Assembly (NCBI GenBank): GCA_947852905.1
Contig: CANTVF010000001.1
Coordinates: 310,001 to 374,000 of the forward strand
From: an uncultured Tidjanibacter sp.
GTDB taxonomy: Bacteria > Bacteroidota > Bacteroidia > Bacteroidales > Rikenellaceae
DNA length: 64,000 bases
Direction: 5' to 3'
Below are positions 25,850 to 36,899 of this stretch, one piece after another (positions within the stretch are counted from its first letter, which is position 1; each line of letters starts with the position of its first letter). The position numbers were made by a program, and so were the translations under genes. Under the pieces are notes generated by a model, which saw only the letters and a program-made list of their open reading frames with translations, ran no database searches and was not told the origin of the DNA.

Positions 25850-26332
25850 ATGAAACTGACAGAGAAACTTACGAATGCGTTCAACGAACAGATCAAAGCC
25901 GAAATGTGGTCGGCCAATCTGTATTCCTCGATGGCTATTTATTTCCAGAGCATGGGCTTGGCCGGTTGCGCTAACTGGATGAAGAAACAGGCGGAGGAAG
26001 AACTCGAACATGCCAACAAGCTGATCGACTACGGTGTAACCCGTGGGGGCGCTATCAAAATAAGTGCTATCGATGCCGTTCCGTGCAAATGGGAAGAACC
26101 CAAAGCGGTATTCGAACATGTATACAGCCACGAATGTCATGTGTCGGAACTCATAGATAACCTTATGGATATAGCCATAGCTGAAAACGACAAGGCTACG
26201 CAGGAGTTCCTCAGGTGGTTTGTAAACGAACAGGTCGAAGAAGAGGAAAACGCACAGGCCATTCTCGACAAATTCAATGTATTCGGCCAGCACGGCCTTT
26301 ATTGTGTAGACCACGAGCTCGGCAAGCGATAG
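25850..26332 (+). CDS. ftnA: Ferritin
   Basis: 160 residues, a non-haem ferritin that stores iron in a 24-mer cage after oxidation at a diiron site. Ferroxidase residues lie in NEQIKAEMWSANLY (Glu), KKQAEEELEHANKL (Glu-x-x-His), VYSHECHVSELI and FVNEQVEEEENAQ. The start at 25850 (MKLTEKLTNAFNEQI) is the standard ferritin N-terminus. Four helices plus a short fifth helix (ILDKFNVFGQHG) are consistent with the length. It is a single-gene unit with its own promoter and terminator. Confidence 0.96.
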   Translation: MKLTEKLTNAFNEQIKAEMWSANLYSSMAIYFQSMGLAGCANWMKKQAEEELEHANKLIDYGVTRGGAIKISAIDAVPCKWEEPKAVFEHVYSHECHVSELIDNLMDIAIAENDKATQEFLRWFVNEQVEEEENAQAILDKFNVFGQHGLYCVDHELGKR

Positions 26333-26373
26333 TTTTGGGGACTTGAGCCTGCCGCTTATTTACGTAATTAGCC

Positions 26374-26409
26374 AACCGTCCGGAAAGCATTTTTCCGGAC
26401 GGTTTTGTT
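26374..26409 (+). terminator. Terminator after ferritin
   Basis: AACCGTCCGGAAA pairs with TTTCCGGACGGTT, a short loop, then TTGTT. It starts 42 bases past the stop. Confidence 0.85.
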
Positions 26410-26520
26410 ATTGGTTGAGACGCGGAAAACTTGCATTTTCGAGGCGAGCCCGTATGTTCATTGTCGGGTAAAGAGTATTAATTTTGTACAGTCGAACTAT
26501 ACCAATAAAATACTGACGAT

Positions 26521-29016
26521 ATGGCTGGAAATACGGAAAAACCTGAAAAGATCATCGTACACGGGGCGAGGGTACATAATCTGAAAAATATAGATGTCGA
26601 GGTGCCGCTAAACGAAATAGTCGGTATTGCGGGAGTTTCCGGTTCGGGCAAATCCTCGCTCGCACTGGGAGTGCTGTATGCCGAAGGGTCGAGGCGTTAT
26701 CTCGAATCGCTGTCCACGTATACCCGTCGGCGAATGACTCAGGCATCCAGAGCCGATGTGGATGAGGTGCTTTACGTACCGGCCTCGCTGGCCATGCACC
26801 AGCGTCCCGGCATTCCGGGTATACGCAGCACTTTCGGTACGGGAACGGAATTGCTCAACGGCTTGCGGTTGATATATTCGCGCTTGGCCAGTCACAGGTG
26901 TCCTAACGGACATTATCTGTCGCCGTCGATACTCGTAGCGGCAGGTCAGGAGTTGGTGTGTCCCGAATGCGGAGAACGCTTTTTCGCTCCGTCGGCAGAA
27001 GAACTGTCGTTCAACAGTCAGGGAGCATGTCCTTCATGCGACGGTACCGGTACCGTGCGGACAGTTGACGAATCGACTCTTGTGCCGGACGAGACACTTA
27101 CGATAGATCAAGGGGCGGTCGCCCCTTGGAATACGCTGATGTGGTCGTTGATGACGGACGTATGCCGGGCTATGGGCGTGCGTACCGATGTGCCGTTCAA
27201 CACTTTGACACCTGAAGAGCGAGATATAGTCTTTCATGGTCCGGCAGTTAAACGGCATATTTTCTACAAACCCAAGAACTCCAATCAGGCCGGGGAATTG
27301 GATTTTACTTATTACAACGCCGTCTATACAGTAGAGAACGCCCTTTCCAAAGTAAAGGACGAAAAGGGAATGAAACGTGTCGAAAAGTTTCTCAAGACCG
27401 ACATATGTCCCGATTGCGGCGGCACGCGACTTTCGGCGGCAGCCCGTCTGCCGCTTGTAAGGGGAATTTCGCTGGCGGACGCCTGCAAAATGACGCTTTC
27501 GGAACTGGTCGAATGGGTGAAAGGCATACCGGCGGCTTTACCGGAACAGATGCAGCCCATGGCACATAATATTTGCGAATCCTTTCTCGACGCCTCCCGT
27601 AGGCTGCTGGATCTCGGAGTAGGGTATTTGAGTTTGGACCGAGCCGCCTCGACTCTTTCCACTGGAGAACGGCAGCGCATGCAACTGGCTCGTGCCGTGC
27701 GCAACCGCACTACCGGAGTACTTTATGTGTTGGACGAGCCGTCGATAGGGCTTCATCCGGCAAATATCGTCGGACTTGCCGGTGTGATGAATGACTTGAT
27801 AGCGGACGGAAATTCTGTCGTGCTCGTTGATCACGATACGCAGATTCTGGCCGAGGCCGATCATATTATAGAACTCGGTCCCGGTGCCGGCTCGTCGGGC
27901 GGTAGGATTATAGCCCAAGGTACAGTCGAAGAGATCGAACATGACTCAGCATCCAGGATAGGAGCATTTCTTTCGAGCGATGCCGATGTGCTTGTACGCC
28001 AGCAGGAGGCGGCCGACACTCTGTTCGGGAAAGGGCGGATACACCTTTCCATTGACGCCATACATACCGTCAAACCGCTCGAAACGGATATACCCAAAGG
28101 ACGTTTAACGGTCGTCACCGGTGTTTCGGGGTCGGGCAAGACTACTCTGGTTTTGGAAAGTCTGATTCCGGGACTTCAGGCCTACATAGCTGGTACCAAG
28201 ATGCCCGACCACGTCAAAAGTATAAATGCGGACGGAATCAGGCAGGTCAAACTTATCGACGCCTCACCTATAGGGATAAACGTACGTTCGACAGTGGCGA
28301 CTTATGCCGGCGTACACGACGAACTTCGCAAAGTGTTCGCCAAGACCGAAGATGCCCGCAAAAAAGGATACAAGGACGGCGATTTCTCCTATAACACGGG
28401 ACGCCTTCGTTGTCCTACATGCGACGGCACCGGTGTGATAAGTCTTGACGTGCAGTTCCTGCCGGATGTGGATATTCCGTGTCCCGACTGTCGCGGATCG
28501 AGGTATTCCAGAGAAGCCGGTATGATCCGACGGGAAAATGCTGCCGGCGAATATTATTCTCTTCCGGAACTCATGGATATGGACATCAACGATGCTCTGA
28601 CCGCATGTGCCGATCTGAAAACGGTCAGTCAGCGATTGCGTGTTCTTCAGGAACTCGGCCTCGGCTATCTGACTCTCGGTGAGGCGACTCCGGGACTTTC
28701 GGGAGGTGAGGCGCAGCGTCTGAAACTCGCCAGCGAAATGGGGCGTGGACAAGAAGATACGGTATTCGTTTTCGATGAGCCGACAATCGGTCTGCATCCG
28801 GCAGATGTGCAGACGCTCCTTCAGGTTTTCCAGCGACTTGTAGATCACGGGGCGACGGTAGTAGTCATAGAGCACGATCTCGATGTAATACGCAATGCCG
28901 ATTACATCATAGATATGGGACCGGGAGGAGGCGAGGAGGGTGGTCGCATAGTAGCGACAGGCTCTCCAGACGTCATCAGGAACTCTTCGGAAAGCGTTAC
29001 CGGTAAATTCATATGA
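26521..29016 (+). CDS. UvrA-like excinuclease paralogue (short, UvrA2-type)
   Basis: 831 residues, about 110 shorter than the true UvrA on the other strand at 31109. Both ABC modules are complete: Walker [13 protein letters not shown] and GVSGSGKTTLVL, signatures LSTGERQRMQLAR and LSGGEAQRLKLAS, Walker [12 protein letters not shown] and VFDEPTIGLHP. Zinc pairs include CPECGERF, CPSCDGTGTV, CPDCGGTRL, CPTCDGTG and CPDCRGSRY. The missing length lies in the N-terminal insertion that binds UvrB, so it may act without UvrB. Relatives confer self-resistance to DNA-damaging drugs. A TAATTTTG element at 26479 may be its promoter. Confidence 0.9.
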   Translation: MAGNTEKPEKIIVHGARVHNLKNIDVEVPLNEIVGIAGVSGSGKSSLALGVLYAEGSRRYLESLSTYTRRRMTQASRADVDEVLYVPASLAMHQRPGIPGIRSTFGTGTELLNGLRLIYSRLASHRCPNGHYLSPSILVAAGQELVCPECGERFFAPSAEELSFNSQGACPSCDGTGTVRTVDESTLVPDETLTIDQGAVAPWNTLMWSLMTDVCRAMGVRTDVPFNTLTPEERDIVFHGPAVKRHIFYKPKNSNQAGELDFTYYNAVYTVENALSKVKDEKGMKRVEKFLKTDICPDCGGTRLSAAARLPLVRGISLADACKMTLSELVEWVKGIPAALPEQMQPMAHNICESFLDASRRLLDLGVGYLSLDRAASTLSTGERQRMQLARAVRNRTTGVLYVLDEPSIGLHPANIVGLAGVMNDLIADGNSVVLVDHDTQILAEADHIIELGPGAGSSGGRIIAQGTVEEIEHDSASRIGAFLSSDADVLVRQQEAADTLFGKGRIHLSIDAIHTVKPLETDIPKGRLTVVTGVSGSGKTTLVLESLIPGLQAYIAGTKMPDHVKSINADGIRQVKLIDASPIGINVRSTVATYAGVHDELRKVFAKTEDARKKGYKDGDFSYNTGRLRCPTCDGTGVISLDVQFLPDVDIPCPDCRGSRYSREAGMIRRENAAGEYYSLPELMDMDINDALTACADLKTVSQRLRVLQELGLGYLTLGEATPGLSGGEAQRLKLASEMGRGQEDTVFVFDEPTIGLHPADVQTLLQVFQRLVDHGATVVVIEHDLDVIRNADYIIDMGPGGGEEGGRIVATGSPDVIRNSSESVTGKFI

Positions 29017-29217
29017 TATTGTCGGTTATATCGACATTTGTCATGCGGAACAAAAGGGAATTATTAGTTAAGGAAGATTGTCCCTCAAAGCAGCCGGGCG
29101 TTGTTCTTTCCGATTATTGAAACGTGAACATTCATGCCAGTGTTTCACAAGACGACAACGAACGGATGTATTGCCGGATTGCAGTTCTGACAATCGTGGT
29201 AACGATCTCGATACGAT

Positions 29218-29880
29218 TTAAATATACTTTATTCGTATCAGATTTATTCCGTCGCGCAGGGGCAGTATGACATTTTCAACGCGGTCGTCCTCCGCGACCA
29301 TTCGATTGAAAGTATTGATTGCCGTAGTATGCGGGTCTGTGTGTATGGTCGGCTCCGCTACTTTGCCGTACCACAATATATTGTCTGCCATAATGTAACT
29401 GCCTTCGCGTACCAATGGACCCGTTGCCGAAAACTCTCCGTCGCCCATGAGCATTCTGTAGTAAGCCGGATACTCGCGTTTGTCACCGTCGACGAATACC
29501 ATATCGAAACGTAGTCCGAGTCGCGGCGCGACATTCAGGGCGCTGCCTATATGAAGACGCACTTTGTGACCGACAGGGCTTTCCGCAAGATAGGAACGAA
29601 TCATGTCTTCGAGTTCGTCATCGGCTTCGATAGTGTCTATAGTCCCGTTATCAGAAAGGGCGGCAGCCATGGACAAAGCCGAATACCCCGTAAAAGTTCC
29701 TATTTCGAGTATATGCTCAGGACGGACCATATCGACGAGCATGCCGAGCAGTTTGCCCTGAATATGTCCCGATACCATTTGCGGATGTATGGCGCGTTGG
29801 TGCGTCTCACGGTCCAGACGCGCGAGCAACGGATCTTCGGGCGACGAAAATTCCCTTATATATTTTTCTATAGGATCCAC
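29218..29880 (-). CDS. SAM-dependent O-methyltransferase, caffeoyl-CoA-OMT type
   Basis: 220 residues of methyltransferase family 3. The SAM site reads ILEIGTFTGYSALSMAAAL, followed by IDTIEADDE, then VRLHIGSALNVAP and the metal-linked FDMVFVDGDKREYPAYY and YIMADNILWYGKVAEP. These are the family's usual order and spacing. The substrate is not predictable. It lies 8 bases after the M16 peptidase gene, at the end of a long minus-strand operon that begins with dapB. Confidence 0.92.
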   Translation of the reverse strand: MDPIEKYIREFSSPEDPLLARLDRETHQRAIHPQMVSGHIQGKLLGMLVDMVRPEHILEIGTFTGYSALSMAAALSDNGTIDTIEADDELEDMIRSYLAESPVGHKVRLHIGSALNVAPRLGLRFDMVFVDGDKREYPAYYRMLMGDGEFSATGPLVREGSYIMADNILWYGKVAEPTIHTDPHTTAINTFNRMVAEDDRVENVILPLRDGINLIRIKYI

Positions 29881-29888
29881 GACAAAAT

Positions 29889-31106
29889 CTATCTGTAGGT
29901 GAGAACGGACATGTCAGAGAATATTTCCGTTGCGGCAGTGCGGATGTCGTCGGCAGATACCGCACTTATTTTTTCCTTAATGGCTGGGAAACTGTCCACG
30001 GCTCCGAATACGAGGAAACTTTTCGCGGCTCCGAACATGTAGTTTTCGTTACTTTCCGCAGAAATGGCCAACTGGCCGAGGAACTGCTTTTTGGCAACCG
30101 ACATTCTGCGCGGCGAAAGATTGCTTGATATCAGTTCGTCTAATTGTCTTCTTATCAATATGCGGCACCGTTCCTCATTTTCCTTTTCGCAACTGAAATA
30201 TATGGATGCGATGCCAGAGTCGGTGAACGGTGTATACGAAGCCTCCACTCCATACGACAAGGCGTTTTTCTCGCGCAACAGGACATTCAGCAACGAGTTG
30301 GCCGAAGGCCCGCCGAGCGTATTGATGAACAGCAACAGCGGCAAACGCTTGCAGTCGTCTTTCATATCGTAGGCACGTCCGCCCATGATGCAATGCACCT
30401 GATGTGTATTGCGGCCGATGCATTTGTCGAACGGGGCAAGACCGGGAGCTGTATGACGTTTGAAATCGCGTACGCTCGCAGGAATGTCGCCGAAAAACTT
30501 CATCACCGACTGTTCGAAAGCATTCGTCGAAACGTTGCCTATTACGGAAAATACCATCTGGTCGGTAGTGTAGGTACGCGTTATGAATCGACGTATGTCC
30601 TCACTGTGTAGCTTGCGCAATGTCGCCTTGCTGCCCAGAATATTGTGTCCGAGAGATGATCCGGCGAAAACCATGTCTTCGAATTCGTCGTATATGCGTT
30701 CCGTAGGGGAGTCCTTATAGAGGTTGATTTCATCGAAGATCACCTGTTTCTCCTTTTCTATCTCCTGTTCGGGGAATGTGGAACGGAAAACTATATCGGC
30801 AATAAGCTCGACGGCTTTGGCGTAATCCGACCTCAATGTAGTGGTGTGTATTACAGTTTCCTCCTTTGTGGTGAACGCATTGAGTTCGCCGCCCATGTTT
30901 TCCAACCTACAGTTAACCTGCCATGCCTTGCGTCGCTCGGTACCCTTGAAAATAGTGTGTTCGACAAGATGCGCCATACCTTCTTCGCCGGGAAGTTCGT
31001 CCCGGCTGCCGGTATTGATCGTGAGAGCGCAATGTACCACGGCGGACCGGACCTGTTTGTGTATGCAACGTATGCCGTTGGGTAGGGTATAAGTGTTGAA
31101 CTCCAT
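29889..31106 (-). CDS. M16 family zinc peptidase
   Basis: 405 residues with no signal peptide, so probably cytoplasmic. The inverted zinc motif is HLVEH (His46, Glu49, His50) with the third ligand Glu126 in EKEKQVIFDEI. The C-terminal half includes GPSANSLLNVLLREKNALSYGVEASY, the R/Y pair region of the inactive domain. The size fits the single-chain, two-domain M16B type resembling the mitochondrial processing peptidase. The substrate is unknown. It starts two bases after the uvrA stop codon, so the two are coupled. Confidence 0.93.
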   Translation of the reverse strand: MEFNTYTLPNGIRCIHKQVRSAVVHCALTINTGSRDELPGEEGMAHLVEHTIFKGTERRKAWQVNCRLENMGGELNAFTTKEETVIHTTTLRSDYAKAVELIADIVFRSTFPEQEIEKEKQVIFDEINLYKDSPTERIYDEFEDMVFAGSSLGHNILGSKATLRKLHSEDIRRFITRTYTTDQMVFSVIGNVSTNAFEQSVMKFFGDIPASVRDFKRHTAPGLAPFDKCIGRNTHQVHCIMGGRAYDMKDDCKRLPLLLFINTLGGPSANSLLNVLLREKNALSYGVEASYTPFTDSGIASIYFSCEKENEERCRILIRRQLDELISSNLSPRRMSVAKKQFLGQLAISAESNENYMFGAAKSFLVFGAVDSFPAIKEKISAVSADDIRTAATEIFSDMSVLTYR

Positions 31107-31108
31107 GT

Positions 31109-33931
31109 TTACTTTCGGTTATGGGAACGCAAAGATAGATATTTACCCGTATAACTCTTCTCGCATTCGGCTATTCCCGCAGGTGTTCCCTCGTAAACCA
31201 CGTGTCCGCCGCCTTCGCCGGCTTCCGGACCGAGGTCTATAATCCAGTCCGCACATTTTATTACATCCATGTTGTGTTCCACCACTACGATTGTGTGCCC
31301 CTTGTCGATAAGCGCATCGAACGCGGCGAGTAACTTGCTTATGTCATGAAAATGCAGTCCGGTCGTAGGTTCGTCGAATACGAACATGGTGTTGCCGTTC
31401 TGGTTGTCCTTCATCAGGAACGAGGCGAGCTTGATACGTTGTATCTCTCCGCCGGAAAGCGTAGATGTGGATTGTCCGAGTTTTATGTATCCGAGACCGA
31501 CGCTGCTCAACGTAGACAATATCTCGACCACCTTTCTGGCCGAAGCGGATGCCGTGTCACCGCCGAAAAACGCGATGGCTTCGTCTATAGTCATTTCGAG
31601 TACGTCGTATATCGTCTTGCCTCGATACTTTACCTCCAAGACGTCGTCCTTGAAACGTTTGCCTCCGCAATGTTCGCACTTTAGTTCTATATCGGCCATG
31701 AACTGCATGCCTACGGTAACGTAACCTTCGCCCTGACACTCTTCGCACCGACCGCCCGGACGATTGAATGAGAAGTAAGATGCGTTCATTCCGTTGTTGG
31801 CGGCATATGGCTGATCCGCAAATATTTTACGTATATAATCGTAAGCTTTGGTATATGTAGCCGGATTGGAACGTAACGATTTTCCGATAGGGTTTTGGTC
31901 GATCATTTCTATGGACTTGAGCATCGACACATCTCCGCCGAGCGACTCGAAACTGCCCGGTTTAAGTCCTGTCTCGAACAATTTGCGACGAATGGCCGGA
32001 TACAGTATGCCTTTGACGAGCGAGGATTTTCCGCTCCCGCTCACACCGGTAATGCATGTCATTACTCCCAGCGGAATCTTAACGTCTATGCCCTTGAGGT
32101 TGTTTTCACGGGCACCCTTTATCTCTATATAGTTGCTCCAGCCGCGTGCCGAGACGGGTGTCCCGATAACTTTGCGCCCGGTCAAATAGTCTGCCGTCAG
32201 GCTACCTTCGGCATGTTCGAGTTCGTCTATACGTCCGTTGAACACCACTTCGCCGCCATTATATCCGGCTCCGGGACCGATGTCTATGATCCTGTCGGCG
32301 GCACGTATGACCTCTTCCTCGTGTTCCACCACAATTACAGTATTGCCGAGGTCGCGCAGTTGTTTGAGTACTTTTATCAGCCTTGCGGTATCGCGCGGAT
32401 GCAGGCCTATGCTCGGCTCATCGAGTATATACAATGATCCGGTGAGGTTGCTGCCGAGCGAAGTGGCCAGATTTATGCGTTGGCTTTCGCCGCCGGAGAG
32501 GGTGGAAGAGAGACGGTCGAGAGTAAGATAGCCCAAACCTACATCGGACAGATACGACAGTCTGTTTCCGATCTCTACGAGTATACGGGCAGCGGTAGTG
32601 CTGTCGTGCTCATCGAGCGACAGATCGCGGAAAAACACGATCAGGTCATCCACGCTCATCGTAACGAGCTGGGCTATATTCATTCCGCCTATCTTTACAT
32701 AAAGCGCTTCTTTACGCAGTCTGCTGCCGCCGCACTCGTGGCATACCGTTTTGCCCGTGTAACGCGACAACATGACGCGGTACTGTATCTTATACCTTTC
32801 GCTTTCGAGATAAGCGAAGAAATCGTTAAGTCCGTGGAAATAGGTATTTCCCGTCCACAACAATTTCTTTTGTTCTCGCGTAAGTTCGTAGAAAGGTTTG
32901 TGTATGGGAAAATCGAATTTGTGAGCGGACGCAACGAGCTGATCTTTCCATTGCTTCATGGTTTCTCCGCGCCAGGCAGCTATCGCATCGTCGTATATGC
33001 TTTTGGTTTTGTCAGGAACTACGAGATCTTCGTCTATTCCGATGACCTTGCCGTACCCCTCGCAAACGGGACATGCACCGAGCGGATTGTTAAATGAGAA
33101 CATATGCTCAGACGGGTGTTCGAATACGATACCGTCGGCCTCGAAACGTGTGGAAAACTCATGTACTTCGTCGTTGCCGTCGTCATCGGTTACCACTATG
33201 CGGCAAATGCCTTCGCCATAGCCGAGCGCCTGAGATACCGAGTCTCCGAGGCGGCTTACTATCTCCTCGTCGGCACGCGATTTCACCCTGTCTACTACTG
33301 CATTGAATTCCGCATCGTCGGGCAATTTCTCTCCGTTGCCGAGCAGTTCCTCTATCATGACAGCTCTCCCGCCGTGATATATGCGTTGCAAGCCCTCCTT
33401 AAGCAATAGAGTAAGAAATTCTATAGCACCCTGTCCATCCTTAGGCTTCATCGGCGCACATACGAGTATTCGACACCCTTCGCGGGAAATTATATACGAC
33501 ACGATATCCTGTGGTTGATAACACTTCACTTCGCGTCCCGAAACGGGAGAGTAGGTCCGCCCTATACGGGCAAACAACAATTTGAGATAATCGTAGATTT
33601 CCGTGGTGGTACCTACCGTCGAACGCGGATTGCGCGTATTTACCTTCTGTTCTATGGCTATGGCCGGGGCTATGCCTTCGATGAAATCTACGTCCGGCTT
33701 ATCTATGCGGCCTAGAAACTGCCGGGCATAAGCCGACAGGCTTTCGACATAACGCCGTTGTCCTTCGGCGAATATGGTGTCGAAAGCGAGCGTGGATTTA
33801 CCGGAACCGGACAGTCCCGTTATTACGACCAGTTGGTTATGCGGTATTTCGAGGCTTATATTCTTAAGGTTGTGTACCCTTGCGCCCTTGATATATATGG
33901 AATCGAGTTTGGTGTTATTGTTTTTCTGCAT
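31109..33931 (-). CDS. uvrA: UvrABC excinuclease subunit A
   Basis: 940 residues, the full canonical length. UvrA finds bulky DNA lesions as a dimer and loads UvrB. Walker A motifs are [14 protein letters not shown] and [14 protein letters not shown]; signatures are [12 protein letters not shown] and [13 protein letters not shown]; zinc sites include CHECGGSRL and the [10 protein letters not shown] with CEHCGGKRF module. I prefer the ATG at 33931 ([21 protein letters not shown]) over 33946. With that start it overlaps the yigZ stop by 17 bases. It is the fourth gene of the dapB operon. Confidence 0.97.
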   Translation of the reverse strand: MQKNNNTKLDSIYIKGARVHNLKNISLEIPHNQLVVITGLSGSGKSTLAFDTIFAEGQRRYVESLSAYARQFLGRIDKPDVDFIEGIAPAIAIEQKVNTRNPRSTVGTTTEIYDYLKLLFARIGRTYSPVSGREVKCYQPQDIVSYIISREGCRILVCAPMKPKDGQGAIEFLTLLLKEGLQRIYHGGRAVMIEELLGNGEKLPDDAEFNAVVDRVKSRADEEIVSRLGDSVSQALGYGEGICRIVVTDDDGNDEVHEFSTRFEADGIVFEHPSEHMFSFNNPLGACPVCEGYGKVIGIDEDLVVPDKTKSIYDDAIAAWRGETMKQWKDQLVASAHKFDFPIHKPFYELTREQKKLLWTGNTYFHGLNDFFAYLESERYKIQYRVMLSRYTGKTVCHECGGSRLRKEALYVKIGGMNIAQLVTMSVDDLIVFFRDLSLDEHDSTTAARILVEIGNRLSYLSDVGLGYLTLDRLSSTLSGGESQRINLATSLGSNLTGSLYILDEPSIGLHPRDTARLIKVLKQLRDLGNTVIVVEHEEEVIRAADRIIDIGPGAGYNGGEVVFNGRIDELEHAEGSLTADYLTGRKVIGTPVSARGWSNYIEIKGARENNLKGIDVKIPLGVMTCITGVSGSGKSSLVKGILYPAIRRKLFETGLKPGSFESLGGDVSMLKSIEMIDQNPIGKSLRSNPATYTKAYDYIRKIFADQPYAANNGMNASYFSFNRPGGRCEECQGEGYVTVGMQFMADIELKCEHCGGKRFKDDVLEVKYRGKTIYDVLEMTIDEAIAFFGGDTASASARKVVEILSTLSSVGLGYIKLGQSTSTLSGGEIQRIKLASFLMKDNQNGNTMFVFDEPTTGLHFHDISKLLAAFDALIDKGHTIVVVEHNMDVIKCADWIIDLGPEAGEGGGHVVYEGTPAGIAECEKSYTGKYLSLRSHNRK

Positions 33932-34544
33932 GATCGTTTCTATCAATCCTCTCCGCTTGTGCCCCTTCCGTCTTGGAAAGTTTGCTTTCCAAGATGTCGG
34001 CTTTACTCTGGCGGATGGCCAGAACCATTGTGCAAAGATTGTCGAACTCCTGTGATACGATGCGGGGCTGTTCGTCTTTGACGACTTTCATGACATCGTT
34101 CATCGTAACATACGGAAAAACGACACGAAATATTGTATCGACCGTCTTCTCCACCACATCGGCTACGGACAACACTTCTTCGGCTGACGTCCTATAGGCG
34201 TTGATCAAACCGGGAACGCCCAGTTTCGTGCCGCCGAAATAGCGCACTACGACAATAAGACAATCGGTAATTTCGGCAGAAAGCATCTGCCCCAATATAG
34301 GCCGTCCGGCAGTTCCAGAAGGTTCTCCGTCGTCATTTACGCGGTAGCTTTCTCCTCGCGGACCGAGACGATAAGCGTAACAGTGATGTGTGGCATCGTA
34401 ATATTTTTTACGAAGCTCGTCGAGCCGTTCCTTTACCTCTTCTGGCGTAGTTACCGGATAGGCAAAAGACAGGAACTTACTGCTCCTGTCTTTGAATACC
34501 GTTTCCGCCGCAGCGGCTATAGTTTTGTATATATCGTTTTCCAC
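33915..34544 (-). CDS. YigZ/IMPACT family protein
   Basis: 209 residues with the UPF0029/IMPACT N-terminal domain: [38 protein letters not shown] and [17 protein letters not shown]. The C-terminal DUF1949-like part continues to about residue 190. The tail is charged and rich in Ala and Glu ([19 protein letters not shown]). Bacterial members are linked loosely to translation or proteostasis. It is encoded between lepB and uvrA and overlaps the latter. Confidence 0.9.
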   Translation of the reverse strand: MENDIYKTIAAAAETVFKDRSSKFLSFAYPVTTPEEVKERLDELRKKYYDATHHCYAYRLGPRGESYRVNDDGEPSGTAGRPILGQMLSAEITDCLIVVVRYFGGTKLGVPGLINAYRTSAEEVLSVADVVEKTVDTIFRVVFPYVTMNDVMKVVKDEQPRIVSQEFDNLCTMVLAIRQSKADILESKLSKTEGAQAERIDRNDHAEKQ

Positions 34545-34593
34545 GTACTACAAACACTTTGTATCGCACGCATTCTCTACACGAGACCGACCG

Positions 34594-35982
34594 TTACTCC
34601 GCCGAGCGGAATATTCTGTTCCAACGTATGTTTTTCGGGAAACTGCGGTCCTTGTCCGTCGACCAGCCGATAAAGACCGGTTTACCGACAATATGGTCTT
34701 CCGGAACGAATCCCCAGAAACGCGAGTCGGCCGAATTGTGACGATTGTCTCCCATCATGAAATAGTAGTCCATTTTGAACGTATATTCATCGGCCGTTTT
34801 CCCGTTTATGAATATGACGTCATAATTTACCTCTATGTCGTTGCCTTCATAATTCTTTATAATCCTGTAGTACAACGGGAGATTTTCCAAAGTAAGTTTT
34901 ACCGTGGCTCCACGTTCCGGGATCCAGAGTGGACCGAAATTATCCACGCTCCAAGCATACCTCTCGTCGTTGGGGAATATGCTGTAATAGGGTACTTGCG
35001 GATCGAACCTCTCGACGCTTTCGATATTGTTCATTGCACGCAAAGCCGTAACATTGGCATCCGTCAGCGGCAATACGTAAGTATGCGAATTCTGGTCGTA
35101 CCAAACATCGTCCTTTGCTATGCCGAGCCTGTCCAGCACCGACCGTCCTATGGGCGATCCTGTCGTGCGGACTATATAGTTGAATTGCCTTTCATCAGGA
35201 GCCGGTTGCATTACTCCGTCGATATATACCTCTCCGTTAATCACGGACAGCGTATCGCCGGGCATGCCTACGCATCTTTTGACGTAATGTTCCCGTTTGT
35301 CCACCGGATGTGAAATGATAGTATAGTCCTCATGCAACTTGTCATGTCCCATCTTATCGTTTCCGTAACTGATCTGATAACGACGCAATATGTCGTAATA
35401 GGTCTCCGCCGGACGCTCCCTGACGACGGTGTCGCCGGCCGGGAAGTTGAACACCACGATATCGCCGCGCTTTACGTTGCCGCAACCGGCCAGACGCTTG
35501 TAAGGACTCTTGATAGCTTCCGAGTATGATTTTTTTGTCTGCGAGAACGGCATCTTGTTATGGACGAGCGGAAACGATAGGGGAGTCATCGGCATCCTCG
35601 GACCGTAAGCGAGCTTGCTCACGCACAGATAATCGCCCACGAGCAGCGTTTTCTCCATGGATGAAGTCGGAATGCGGAACATCTGGAATATATATATGTG
35701 TATAAGCGACGCGGCTATTACCGCGAACACTATGGCCTCTATCCAGCTCCACATCTCGCGATAGGCTTTGCTGGTCGCCTTGCGTTCCTGATGTTTCTTC
35801 CCGAACAACAGGCGCGACAAAAATTTAGTTATATAGAAGTCGAATATCAACGGCAACCCGAGCAGCATCCACGGGCTGCGTGACCATACTACGAACCATA
35901 AAACGTATATTACTGAAACTATGGTGAATTTCACCCACCTGTTTCTGAAGAAAGCACGTACTTTATTCCAAAACTCTTTCAT
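34594..35982 (-). CDS. lepB: Signal peptidase I
   Basis: 462 residues, larger than the E. coli enzyme (324) because of insertions, which is normal in Bacteroidota. Membrane helices lie near residues 18-35, 38-55 and 83-101. The catalytic Ser is Ser108 in IPTSSMEKTLLVGDY; the general base is Lys235 in HYVKRCVGMPGDTL. The late box GDNRHNSADSRFWGFVP completes the fold. It cuts signal peptides of secreted proteins at the periplasmic face. The ATG at 35982 (MKEFWNKVRAFF) is chosen over an upstream TTG. dapB precedes it by 23 bases. Confidence 0.96.
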   Translation of the reverse strand: MKEFWNKVRAFFRNRWVKFTIVSVIYVLWFVVWSRSPWMLLGLPLIFDFYITKFLSRLLFGKKHQERKATSKAYREMWSWIEAIVFAVIAASLIHIYIFQMFRIPTSSMEKTLLVGDYLCVSKLAYGPRMPMTPLSFPLVHNKMPFSQTKKSYSEAIKSPYKRLAGCGNVKRGDIVVFNFPAGDTVVRERPAETYYDILRRYQISYGNDKMGHDKLHEDYTIISHPVDKREHYVKRCVGMPGDTLSVINGEVYIDGVMQPAPDERQFNYIVRTTGSPIGRSVLDRLGIAKDDVWYDQNSHTYVLPLTDANVTALRAMNNIESVERFDPQVPYYSIFPNDERYAWSVDNFGPLWIPERGATVKLTLENLPLYYRIIKNYEGNDIEVNYDVIFINGKTADEYTFKMDYYFMMGDNRHNSADSRFWGFVPEDHIVGKPVFIGWSTDKDRSFPKNIRWNRIFRSAE

Positions 35983-36005
35983 TATTATCAATCGATTATG
36001 AGTAA

Positions 36006-36731
36006 TTATTTCAACTTAAAGTCCAGCATATCGTCCATACATAGCACACCCTTGTGCGTCACCGCGAATTCGGCTGCCATTACGGCACCCAAAGCGAATC
36101 CGCGCCTGCCTTTGGCGCTGTGACGTATGGTAAGCGTGTCGGCTTCCGACTCGTACCTCACCTCGTGTATACCGGGCACGTCGCCTTCCCGGACTGATTC
36201 TATAGCCACTTCGGAAGCGGAGGAAGCAGCGTGATTCACCCATGAAGACTTACGCTCCATATTGTCTATTATGCCTTCTGCTATGGTAACGGCCGTTCCG
36301 CTGGGAGAATCCTTTTTGCGGGTATGGTGCACTTCCGTCATCGAAACCTCATATTCCGGGAAACGATCCATAATATGCGCCAGGTAACGGTTTACCATGA
36401 ACATTATATTTACGCCGATGCTGAAATTGGACGACCAGAAAAATGTGCCGCCGAGCCTGTCGCACTCCTCGCAGGCGCTTTGCAAGTCGTCGTTCCAACC
36501 AGTAGTGCCGCACACCACCGGAATACCGGCTTGCAGGCACGCGGATACATTTGCGCGAGCCGTGGAAGGGGTGGTGAATTCTATGGCCGCATCGGCCTTG
36601 CGCAGATTGTCGGCCGTAAGCATATCTCTGTTGTCAGCGTCTATGACGAGTACCGTTTCATGCCCTCTCTCTTGGAGGATCTTCTCGATTTCCCGCCCCA
36701 TGACGCCGTATCCTATTATGGCTACTTTCAT
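36006..36731 (-). CDS. dapB: 4-hydroxy-tetrahydrodipicolinate reductase
   Basis: 241 residues. It reduces the cyclic lysine/diaminopimelate precursor with NAD(P)H. Nucleotide binding is IIGYGVMGREIEKIL; other marks are IEFTTPSTARANV, GTTGWNDDL, SSNFSIGVNIMF and the catalytic EVHHTRKKDSPSGTA. The ATG at 36731 opens on MKVAIIGYG; the TTG three codons upstream is less likely. It heads the operon dapB-lepB-yigZ-uvrA-M16-OMT, an arrangement that starts with a known dapB-lepB pairing in this phylum. Confidence 0.96.
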   Translation of the reverse strand: MKVAIIGYGVMGREIEKILQERGHETVLVIDADNRDMLTADNLRKADAAIEFTTPSTARANVSACLQAGIPVVCGTTGWNDDLQSACEECDRLGGTFFWSSNFSIGVNIMFMVNRYLAHIMDRFPEYEVSMTEVHHTRKKDSPSGTAVTIAEGIIDNMERKSSWVNHAASSASEVAIESVREGDVPGIHEVRYESEADTLTIRHSAKGRRGFALGAVMAAEFAVTHKGVLCMDDMLDFKLK

Positions 36732-36899
36732 TCCTGTCAAAACTTACCTATCCGTACAAAGATAGGTAAAACGATATAAACTACACGATCATGCGCTGAT
36801 TTTCTTAAACGTTTTCCGTACACAGACGAGCTTCGCATGAAAGATTTTCCCGGATGACGGGTTTTTTACTAAATTTGGCTTCCAAACGAAACGGATACG

